Shown here in pieces: positions 12,781 to 21,794 of a DNA stretch of 64,000 nt. The notes beneath the pieces were generated by a model. It saw only the letters and a list, made by a program, of their open reading frames with translations, searched no databases and was not told the DNA's origin. The position numbers were made by a program, and so were the translations under genes. The first letter of the stretch is position 1, and the number at the start of each line of letters is the position of its first letter. The stretch comes from Artemia franciscana (lineage: Eukaryota; Arthropoda; Branchiopoda; Anostraca; Artemiidae): positions 60,934,168 to 60,998,167 of the forward strand of contig NC_088866.1 of NCBI RefSeq assembly GCF_032884065.1, given 5' to 3'.

Positions 12781-13313
12781 GGCCGAGCAAAAAATGTAAT
12801 TAAACGAGCCATTTCAAACATTCAAACATTTCAAACATTTCAGCGTTTTCACTCTCGAAGCGTTCTAAAAAAAAGTTTAAATAAAAATGCCCAAAAACCC
12901 TTTTTCAGGCTGAGCTTTATCTCTCACCGGTTGAATGAATTTTTGTCCTCCTGGTCCTTTGTCCAAATCCTTTGGTAATCTTTACTCAGTCTTTACCCTG
13001 TCTTCAGCTACATCTTCGGACCCTCTCAATCGCTCCGAATCCTCCTTAAATGTTTTTTGTCGTCCTGTTCTCTGTCTTCAGCCATGTCTTCTGACTATCC
13101 CAACGGCTCCGAATCTTCCATAAATGTTTGTTCTCCTGGTCTTCGTTTCCAGGGACCTACTGGTCCACAGACTAGGAAGTATCTGGTTTTCGGGGTGACT
13201 CAAAGCGTGTCGTGTATCGTATTGCAAAAACAAACTGCTCAAAGTTTGTATAACTGCGTCTTTATTACGGCCCATTTGTCTTGGGCCGAGCAAAAAATGT
13301 AATTAAACGAGCC
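12781..13313. repeat. 30-base perfect direct repeats flanking a 74-base tandem repeat
   Basis: GGCCGAGCAAAAAATGTAAT and its next ten bases occur identically at 12781-12810 and 13284-13313. Between them lie two copies (from about 12998 and 13072) of a 74-base unit, CTGTCTTCAGC...GCTCCGAATC...TAAATGTTT, plus a partial third near 12930. The overlapping short frames are products of this repetition. It may be a small unrecognised composite element. Confidence 0.75.
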
Positions 13314-13793
13314 GCCTAATCACAACCACTGTAAAAAGATGACTGATGAATAAATCTGTTTAGCGATGAATGATTAAACATTCTTCGAGAATGTAATTTA
13401 TCTAAGGCCCTTAAAAGACCAAACCCTTGCTAAGGATTGAAGAATCTGAATTTTATGTAGGCCGGGATATAACGCTTGCTGGTATCCAGACGTGTAGGTG
13501 ACGAGCGAACTCCTAAAGCGAACTCCTGACATGTCTTTAAGTTCACTGAGTACTCAGCCATCCAACTGATTATGTATGTGACTGGGAACTGCTCATACAC
13601 GGATATCTCGTAGATGACACATGTTAAGGAGCGAAAATCTACCTTGATAGGCAAGTGAGTGCTACTAATATCTTGCAAATATACTAAAACTTATGACCTC
13701 TCAGTTGTTTTTTTTTTTACATTTTCAAAAACTAAGCTATTTTTCTTGAGCAAAAGGTTTGAATCATAATAATTATTAAACTTCTTTTTGCAG

Positions 13794-13832
13794 ATTCCGT
13801 CGCGTCGGTTCCACTAAAGAAGAAACGAAAAA
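13794..13832 (+). CDS. exon of CAAP1-like gene (basic NLS-like segment)
   Basis: A 39-base exon between a good acceptor (CTTCTTTTTGCAG, ending 13793) and a consensus donor (AAAAA|GTGAGT at 13833). It enters with two bases completing a codon, encodes SVASVPLKKKRK, and leaves one base. That base joins the two-base overhang of the exon at 17695 to make Lys, so the phases agree. PLKKKRK resembles a monopartite nuclear localisation signal. The exon length is a multiple of three, so skipping would keep frame. Upstream exons were not found. CAAP1 proteins have a larger N-terminal domain that should lie upstream or outside the window. The exon is inferred from splice signals and phase only. Confidence 0.55.
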
Positions 13833-13984
13833 GTGAGTGAAGTTTTGTTTACAGATTAAAATGAGCAAACACGAAAGCTATCCGCTTGCGCAGTAAGAGT
13901 TTTTTTTGTAATGAAAAGTTTTTTGCCTGTCCAGGGTTTTAAGTTGTGAGTGATGGAGATTGTAATGAAAGAAATCTTAAGATT

Positions 13985-14185
13985 ACTAGGGCTTTTTGGC
14001 TGTTCATCTGCGGCCAACCGAAAAGCAAGTCGTTCACAAATGGGGCGGGAAGAAGTTGTAAGAACGGGTAAGAGAATTTAAACTTTACGGGAGGGAGTTA
14101 AGAGTTCAGCTTTGAATAGATTGGGATGGAGGTGGCGTTATTGACCTCAGGCGGCTTAATTAAATAAGTTAATAGTAGCGGGAGT
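13985..14185 (+). mobile_element. LINE 3' tail fragment (family of 36.3 kb)
   Basis: Matches the 3' end of the plus-strand LINE at 36345-37885: GCGGCCAACCG, GCAAGTCGT, AATAGATTGGGATGGAGG, GACCTCAGGCGGCTTA, then a TAATAGTAG-type end. It lies in the first visible intron of the CAAP1-like gene and is heavily 5'-truncated. Confidence 0.75.
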
Positions 14186-14214
14186 ACCACTTATGATAAC
14201 CTCATTACTAGTAA

Positions 14215-14625
14215 ATGTATGTACTTATTTTTTGCGCGTCCCAAAAAAATATGTATTCAGTTTTAGATAAATTTGGTACTAAGTAGTTATTCTTGAACCG
14301 CTTATTCATCGACTGTATTACATTTTTCATCCAAGAAGGAGGTGATTTCCCTTCTTCAACTACTATAGTACTATCAGCAAAAGCCATTGCAGTATTAGCA
14401 TAATGGTTCGCGCAGTTAGCAAGGGCATTTGTATAGACCAAGAAATATAAACACCTACCGAATCTTGTGGGACTCCAATATTATTAAGAGTTAGAATGCT
14501 TAATAAAATGCCCTGTAGATAAGATCTTAGTAAATCAGGACCTTTTCCATTGGCTCCATAATTATTCAACTTATCTAATAAAACATCCTGATTGGGAGGG
14601 CAAAAAGCCTACTTTATATCATAAG
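14215..14625 (-). mobile_element. LINE reverse-transcriptase fragment
   Basis: Minus-strand frames give consecutive reverse-transcriptase text: LDKLNNYGANGKGP, LLRSYLQG, NIGVPQDSVG (the family's G-V-P-Q-G-S motif, with Asp replacing Gly), then FADSTIVVEE (the F-A-D-D catalytic box with Ser for the second Asp) and NLSKTEYIFF. A frameshift separates the two halves. The altered catalytic box shows it is dead. The pattern fits the CR1/L2/Jockey-like groups. It lies inside the intron of the CAAP1-like gene, opposite in strand. Confidence 0.8.
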
Positions 14626-15097
14626 AATGAGTAGCATGTGAATATGTTTTCAACGATTTTTTAACATTCAGAAAATGATTTTGATTTTGGAAAAAAAGTA
14701 TTAGTTTTTTGAAAATCCATCAGTTTTTTAAAAAATTATTAGAAAATGATGGATTTTGGAAAAAAAAAGTATTAGTTGTCCTAATACTCAAAAAGAGTTT
14801 ATTAATTTCTCGAAGATTTTCGAAATTGGCCAATGAATTATTACCACACGTTTCTTTCCTTTTTTATAGAAAAAAAGAAGCCGAGGAGTTTTCTATTTTT
14901 CTTGTAAAGGATTATAAAATAAGAGTCCAAGTGTGAATAACGGGCACAAAGATAGCATGCAAAATATCCTATTAATTAGCATTAGATACTTCATTTTGTC
15001 CTATAATTTTCTCTCTTTAGAGGATAAACATTATTTCTGTAGTTCGGGAAAAGTAGTTGACGCAAAAAAAAAATAAAGATAAAAAAGGCTTGACAAG

Positions 15098-15175
15098 ATC
15101 GCAGCCGGTGGGTTTCGAACTCACGAGCGCTCTTAAGCATAAGCCAAGACATACGAGGCAGCGTTTCCATAGCGT
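15098..15175 (-). repeat. tRNA-derived sequence (SINE head or tRNA pseudogene)
   Basis: On the minus strand a box-A-like TTGGCTTATGCTTAAGAGC is followed by a T-arm-like GTGAGTTCGAAACCCAC (box B). The interval between them is too short for an anticodon arm, so this is not an intact tRNA gene. The flanking CGGCTGCGA does not pair well as an acceptor stem. Confidence 0.4.
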
Positions 15176-17370
15176 TTAATGTAGACTTTATTGTTCAAGA
15201 CAGCAGCTCTATTTGTAATTTATTTGCACTGGGCTCAGTCATGCTTGTCAAAGGAGGAGTGCTGGTCTCTGGCTTTATATTTTAATTGATACATTCACTG
15301 TTATATCTATCTTTCGTTTCAAATATTGATCAGCTTATTGGTTTGTTAGTACATTTGTTTTGTCAGAATCGGGTATATTTGTCACAAGAAGAGAAAAGAT
15401 GCATTTAAATTCTATTAATAAAAACCAGGTGTTTGGAGCGGGGCCTCTTCCGTCTTTGTCCTAATGGTGTTTCTAATCCTTATAAGTCTAGCCTTTTTGC
15501 GTACTTTCCTTCGCCTTTTAATTTTTTATATTTTTGTCTGCTATATGAGATAATTAAAAGTCCTTTTAAATGAGTCTGCACAAGGCATTGAGGCTTATAT
15601 TGCAGATGAAAATATAGATCATTACATTAAGGAAAAACATCAAAAAAATAAATACAAGAAAAAAAATCGATTGTCATAGGTATCCTGATGCTAGAGCATG
15701 GTTGATTTAAAGAAAATAGCGCAGAGATGTAGATGGCATAGCTGTCATGAAAGACTTCGAATTCATCTTAACTTTATACATTCCTTAACTTTTGGTCTCG
15801 GGCTTACTATAGAGAAACCAGGAGAAAAAAAATCTAGTTAAAATGAATCAGAATAAATAAGCTGGCACAAGAAAAAAAATGCAACTCTCTAGATAGGAAG
15901 ACTAATATGGTTCAATTAAATAAGCTATTTGAAAGAGTTGATAATATAAAAGTAAACCCTATTTAAAGTTTAAATACAGTGCCGTCTGAAGTCTTTCTTT
16001 TAAGTTTCCTTTAAGAAGACAAGCTCTAGCCTACAATAAAGGGTCAGTTGTTGGTAGTGATAGCCAACCTATACCCCTCGTTAAACGGAGCTTGTTGCAA
16101 TTAATTGGGATGAATTGTTGAATACATGTAATTATTGTGCTTGATTGAACGTAGTTTGAACATCAGCATGAATTTCTTGCAACAAAAAAAGGAAAAAAAA
16201 AATCTTGCAAACCCATGGAACCTCCGAAATTTGCCAAAAATTAGCTTATGCTCATTGATAAATGTATCAATAATGTTGTATCTGTTAATGGACGAATTAC
16301 AGTTTATTGAGCTCGGGTGCACTGTAAACGAGTAATTAATTGTAATAGGTTTTAATAAGTGCTTTTCAGAACAATTCGATAATTGTGAGTACTTATTGAA
16401 CGACAAAATTACAATAATGAACGCGAGGCTAATTTCAGTGGCTGTGGAGAGATAAAAAAATGTATTTTTTGGGGGATAATCCTAAATAGCAGCAAATGTG
16501 CAGAAATTTTTCTCCTTTCCATATTTCCTCAAAGTAGCAGATCAATTCGGTAGCTTTTATTCGACAACTCTACTCCCCTTCAGAGTTGTGTGATTGAGCT
16601 GAAACCAATATGTCTATTAATCCTTGAGCTGGATTTCGAATTGTCAGTCTGATCGGGTTTCCCTTTTCATGTTTTTCAGAAACCCGTCTTTTTAAGGACT
16701 TATGTTTTGCTAGACCGCACTGTACGTAAGGTAAATCCAGAATTTTGCTATCTCTCTAAAAAAATTTCATAAGTCCAGAATTACTTTAATATTCCTCCCT
16801 CTTCCATGGCTCCGCTGCTTAATGTACGTTGATGTCAGGTTACATAATTGTTGTTTATGCTGGATTATATTTACCATATTGTTCGTATGCAGAGTACTGT
16901 GTTCTTGATCTTCCAAAAATATGTTGTGAATTTCTTTCTGTCGAAAGTATTTTCGTTTTGTGATGTTGGAGCTAATGTCAGCAAAGATCTTCAAATTTTA
17001 ACGTAAGAAAGCATAGATCCGAAGACATTAGGCTTCACAGATCAGCCATGGAAATTGGTTTCATGGCCATTCTTTTCCTAATCTCGCATGATCGACTATG
17101 ATTTTTTACCTTGTCATATCTTTCTTTAGGCTTAAAGTTGCAAGTTTGATAGTCTACCACTAGGACTAAACCAAAACACTCAAAAAAGCAAAATAATTTC
17201 GCTTAGAGAGATAATTTTCATAAAATATGATTTTCTAAGGAAAGAGGCAAGGGATCATTAGTCCTAGTTACTGTAATATCCTTTATAAAGCCTTGTGCTG
17301 TGTAAGGTTCTTTATTTTGTCTTTTAAATCATTCTCTTCATTTAGTCCTAGTGACTAAATTTTTTGACGT
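15176..17370. other. intron sequence, nothing recognised
   Basis: AT-rich intron of the CAAP1-like gene. I see no coding text, RNA gene or clear repeat beyond short A/T runs. The ORFs at 16.1-16.4 kb overlap on opposite strands and look like chance. Confidence 0.5.
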
Positions 17371-17694
17371 GCCTGTATAATGAAGTATATATTTTTGAAG
17401 AAATTTCTTAAAATTCAAGAAATCAGTAAAGCGTATCACACCTATGCTGGGGTTATTTATCTTGAGTGCATGTTTAATCTTTTATCTTTTAACTAATTAA
17501 TCATTCTTCCATTTAAAACTTGCTTATATAATGAAGTATGCATTGCCTTTGACTTGCCTGTATAATGAAGTATATATTTTTGGGAAAATATCTTAAAATT
17601 CAAATAAATTAGTAAAGCGTATCATCCCTATGCTGTGGTTATTTATGTTGAGCGTATGTTTAGCGTTTAATTAATTAGTCATTCTTCATTTTAG
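17371..17694 (+). repeat. tandem duplication of an intron end, including the 3' splice-site region
   Basis: GCCTGTATAATGAAGTATAT starts at 17371 and again at 17556. Both copies go through CTTAAAATTCAA, AGTAAAGCGTATCA and TATGCTG, to a pyrimidine-rich end: CATTCTTCCATTTAAAAC in the first, CATTCTTCATTTTAGAGAAG in the second. Only the second keeps the AG used as acceptor at 17693-17694. The duplication period is 185 bases. Confidence 0.85.
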
Positions 17695-18458
17695 AGAAGC
17701 AAAAAGAAACAAAGAAAAAAAAGAAGAAAGAAATTAAGGAAAAAAGACCGGCTGATAAAGAAGAAAATGATAGTAGAACTCTGATGGAGCTGCTTGAGCT
17801 TGAAATGCGCGCGAAAGCTATTAAAGCTCTTCTTGAAAATGAAACAAAAAATAAAGAAACTACCGAAACTGAAAAAAATTTGAATACGGACATCAAAACA
17901 GAAGTTCATGAAGAAGATACTGTGGATGAGGAGACAGAAGCTGGAGTAGCTGATGAAGATACTGATAGAACAATTAGTGAACTTATAGCTGATGATAAAA
18001 AGATGGATGTTGTTAGTCATGAAAGCAGTGAAGAAGAAATTGGTGAAATTAGAACAGGAGATGCTGATAAGGGAACAATAAGGTGGATATCAAAAGAAAC
18101 GAAGAAAGTGAAGCAAAAGAAGAGACGGAGGGAAAAATCTGAAAAGATTGAAAAAACAAGAAGGCAGTATAGGAGAAGAGGTGCAGCACTATCTACGCCA
18201 TCTTTATCATCTGAAGAAGAACGAGAGATCTCTGAAACCGATCATTCAGGCACCAAAGACCAAAAAGAAAATATTGAGTCAGAAGAAGGGGAATTTTCAA
18301 GTGATGAAAATAAGGAAAAAATTGGAAGCAAATTTGGGATGTCCGAGTGTAGAACAGTGGTAGAAGAAGTTGAATCTGAATCAGAGGAAATGATGGATGA
18401 AGATTATGATGTTCATGTCGAATCACCCTCATCAGACGAAAAGGAAAATTCAATTAAG
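17695..18458 (+). CDS. CAAP1-like protein, exon with the conserved LELEMRA motif
   Basis: The exon follows the acceptor CATTTTAG. Coding frame begins at 17697 after two bases shared with the preceding exon. It opens with a Lys/Glu-rich stretch, then MELLELEMRAKAIKALL (from 17784). This is nearly the same as the short C-terminal motif of vertebrate CAAP1 (caspase activity and apoptosis inhibitor 1), where I recall LELLELEMRARAIKALM. A long Glu/Asp/Lys/Ser-rich region follows, probably disordered, with acidic serine clusters resembling CK2 sites (SSEEE, SESEE). The end is uncertain. A donor AAG|GTAATA at 18458 is in phase 0 with the acceptor at 21795. If unused, the frame reads on to a TAA at 18510-18512. 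In vertebrates the motif is near the C-terminus, so the long acidic extension is unlike human CAAP1. Nuclear location is inferred from the basic tracts. Confidence 0.6.
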
Positions 18459-18727
18459 GTAATAATAAAGTTGGAGAAAAAATTTTCCCTTGAAGATTTT
18501 TCGAAAGTTTAACAGAAAAAAATTAGTAAGAATCACGAAGGTGGAACTTTTACGTAAAGTTTGGTTAAGAGAAATTCTTCTAGAAAAAACTATTCTGTTG
18601 AGACCTGCGCAATTCAACTGTCTACTAATTCAATTCGGTATGAAACGCAATTAGAAGCAACCGTGGCTGACATAAAAAGTTTTAATTTCAATTCTAGATA
18701 TTCAGTATATAACTACTACTACTATTA

Positions 18728-18806
18728 CTAAAGCCGAGTGGTTAACACGCCAGATGTGAAATCCTTAGTCTATGAGGACAGAGGTTCGAGTCCTATTTTC
18801 GCTGGT
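18728..18806 (+). tRNA. tRNA-Ser-like sequence, probably pseudogene
   Basis: Contains box A GCCGAGTGGTTAA and box B GGTTCGAGTCC with spacing suited to a long-variable-arm tRNA. A TGTGAAA loop-like sequence would place anticodon TGA (Ser). The anticodon stem pairs poorly and the acceptor stem is not closed, so it is more likely a degenerate tRNA or SINE head. A TACTACTACTATTACTA run lies just upstream. It is inside the second visible intron of the CAAP1-like gene. Confidence 0.4.
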
Positions 18807-19639
18807 TATTTGGTTTGGAAAAGGGGGTTGGTTCTTTAAACTCTTTTCTTTCAGTCGTTTTGTTTTACTAGTTGATTTAAATCTTAACAAACGAAAACAT
18901 AAGAATTAGAATTGTTCAATAAAACTGAGTAGGCTATCCACAAGCGAATTTGCTGATCAAATTTAAACTATTTTGTCTTAATTAACATAGTTAAGCATGT
19001 TGTTATATGCTTATCATTTAAAAATGACAATAAATCCGGAGTTGTAATAGCTAAATAAGCTATCAGTCTCAAAGGCTAACCCTTTTGTTAATATTGTTAT
19101 TTATTATATGAAGTGCAAATATCTATCTTAACTCTCCTAAGCACTAACACCCCCTCTCCTCCTAAAAACTATTGACCACACCACTGGATGGACGTGGTTG
19201 TGCTAGGAAACTGGGATTATATTTTAGTTAATTCCACAAAATAGTAAGGTTACAGAAGAATTTTCCTGCTTTCGGAAAAAAGCTTAAAATTATCAGTTGT
19301 TATTTTTTCTTCTCTTTCTTTAATATTGTGATTTATTTAGTTTTATTTTCATTGAACTTAACACACTTTCAATAACAGATATTTTATATAGTGCGAAAGT
19401 ATAGCAAATAAATAGTTGTCCAAAAGTCACACAAGATATTCCTTTCTATAAAGAAAAAACTGTTTTGCATTTTTGCTTGTGTTTTTTTTTTTAACATTTA
19501 GAGTATAATTTCACAGAGCTGTGCGTAAAGTGGACTGCCATTTAAGCGTCTTCTATAACCCCTTAGGTAAACAGCAATTTAAAACTCAATTTGTAATTAA
19601 TTTTAGGAAATGTATAGGTCAAGAGTCATTGGGAGTTTT
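18807..19639. other. intron sequence, nothing recognised
   Basis: AT-rich with short homopolymers. No supported feature. Confidence 0.5.
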
Positions 19640-20290
19640 GAAGCTTTATTGAGGCTGGTCTACGTGCGCAGCAGTGTTGGCCTTGGTGGTTTGATGGTGC
19701 ATCGGGTTGATAGTAGTAGTTGTATTGGTTGTTGATATAGCCATGGTTGACGTTTGATCGATATTTACTTGCAATATACAGTAGTAATAATAGATCATTT
19801 TTTTTAAATGAAAAAGCTTGCCTTCAGTCTTCTCCAAGTAGCCATAGCCCTGTCCAGGGCTAAGGATGGGGCCTCATTTGGGTTGATGTTGCGATTGAGC
19901 AGGCGTTGGTGTATTTCATCAGCCCATCTAGTGCGTGGCCTTCCTCGAGGGTGTTTCCAGCCATTTTCCGAGGGATTGTATGCCGAGATGATCCTTGTGG
20001 GGGTACTTAGCGAGAGACAGAGTAGGTGGCCGTACCACCTTAGAGAGCGGTCTTCTACTTGGGTAGAGATGTTCGCCTGCTTGAAGGTCTTCAGGATCTC
20101 AGTATTGCGGATCTTGTCATACCATTTGAAGCCTTCGACTCGACTCAGGTGTCTAGCCTGAACAGCATCGACCCTTCTTAGCTGTGTCTGGGTTATCGGT
20201 CATGTCTCATATGCTTACAACATGATGCTTGAGACTGTGGCGTTGTAATTGGACGAAGATATTTTGTAGAATCACTATAGAAAGTAGATA
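19640..20290 (-). mobile_element. LINE ORF2 C-terminal fragment and 3' end
   Basis: Minus-strand translation gives the usual post-reverse-transcriptase LINE text: LRRVDAVQARHLSRVEGFKW, then YDKIRNTEIL, RSLRWYGHLLCLSLSTPTRI, GWKHPRGRPRTRWADEIHQR and ALDRATW. These are the R-W-x-G-H and G-R-P-R-x-R-W motifs. A short A/T trinucleotide tail (ATTATTACTACTG) follows. It is a different family from the 36.3 kb LINE, judged by sequence. 5'-truncated, with a few stops. The plus-strand frame here (19808-20161) is its shadow. Confidence 0.85.
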
Positions 20291-20861
20291 AAAGGGAACG
20301 GAAATAAAAGCCAAACTAACCTGTTTTATTGTGGAAAAAGAACAGGAAATTTGTAAGCAAAAACATAATAACGCCGTGATTATTAGTCATATGGATTGGA
20401 GAATATTCTGCATTACCCTTGTTCCCAAAGTCTCAAAATTTCACTTTTTCCCTAATTATAATTATACATAATTTTCTTAAATGTTCGTATAATTTGTCTG
20501 CTTCCGAATGTTTTGACCCCCTTTCTTTAGTCTGAAAATAATTTGATGAAGACTTGTCTGGTTTAAATAGAATAAATTGATTTTTATTTTAACTTAAAAG
20601 ATAGATTATTCAAAGTCATTAAATCTAACGCAAGACAAAGTAATAAATTTGGAATATTTCTATGTTTCTTCTTACAAAGATGGAGAAAAAAATAATATAG
20701 TGTATTCCTGTAGAACAAATATTTGAAATAGCATAGAATTAATGCCTGATCGACATCGATAGCTTTGAACTGTAGAAGGATTCTTTACTTATAATTGGGA
20801 CAGAAAGAACTTCAGTAATGAAAATAATGAAATTTTTTCGCATTTCTCCTATCAGCGTTCT
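20291..20861. other. intron sequence, nothing recognised
   Basis: AT-rich with no coding, RNA or repeat signal that I can support. Confidence 0.5.
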
Positions 20862-21292
20862 ACGGTTCCCGTACAACTGAACCCTAGTTTACCTGAAGTG
20901 ATTCAACTGAACCCTCGTGTAATTCACCCCCGTTTAACACAACCTCGTTTAACTAAATCCCCATTCAAGTCAACCCCCATGCAACTCAAACCCCTTAAAT
21001 ATAACTCTGGTTTACCTCGCCCCCATTCAACTCAATTCCCGTGCATCTTCTCACTGCTTCAAGTTTGAATTTTTTGCGTCGAATTCAGCATCATATTGCG
21101 TTCATGAGTTGGGACCGAACACGCTTAAATTTCATCGTTGTGGCAATCGGGTTGAATAGAGGGTTTGATTAAATAGGGTTAAATTGCAAGAGAGTTCAGT
21201 TAGATAAGAGTTGAAGTTCATGGAGTTGAGTTGCATTGAGGTTGAGTGAAATGAGAGTTGAATTGCTTGGGGTTCAGTTACACGCAAACCGT
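20862..21292. mobile_element. 431-base inverted-repeat element built from opposed minisatellites
   Basis: Ends match as an inverted repeat: ACGGTTCCCGTACAACTGAA on the left against the complement ACGGTTTGCGTGTAACTGAA on the right. Inside the left end (about 20875-21045) is a degenerate array of about 20-base units of the type CAACTNAACCCCCGTT. Inside the right end (about 21150-21285) the array appears inverted (GGGTTNAGTTGAAT types). The middle is unrelated. The plan is that of a foldback or MITE-like element. No transposase. It lies in the intron of the CAAP1-like gene. Confidence 0.7.
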
Positions 21293-21794
21293 ATTTTATT
21301 ATTACATTATATCTTCTGAGGAGTAGTGGTATATTTTACCGCTGTAATTAATAACTGCATTTATTTACCACTTGTACTCTAAAATAAGCGAGTTCGAAAT
21401 CTTTACAGATTACAATTAATTTTTAAATTCGACCAGTTAAAACCAGATTTAATTTTGGGGTATACTGGAACCATTTACTATTATTAAACACCTGCCAGGC
21501 CGCTTTCTCCTTCCGTCAAGAATTCCAGTTTTCACTAAAAAAATTCAACTGTGCACAAAATTGTCTTTTTTGTGTGTGTAGAATTGACAAATTTTGGCCA
21601 GGCAGTTAGCCATTGGCCAGTATTCGATTTTTCTTTTCTTTTTTTTCTTTTTTTTTACGTAATTACAGCTTCTTGAGAACACTTAGTGTTTATTCGACTA
21701 TTTTTGTGTGCGCTAATAAAAATTCAAAATTTTACATGTATCATTTCCAATCAATCACGAACTTTTCTGAAAATTACCAACTTTTTTCTTTAAG

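Noticed and set aside
18728-18806. Intact tRNA-Ser gene
   Set aside because: Box A and box B are good but the anticodon and acceptor stems do not close, so it is listed only as a tRNA-like sequence with low confidence.
19808-20161. 117-codon plus-strand frame starting with an ATG
   Set aside because: It is the shadow of a minus-strand LINE C-terminus with clear G-R-P-R-x-R-W text.
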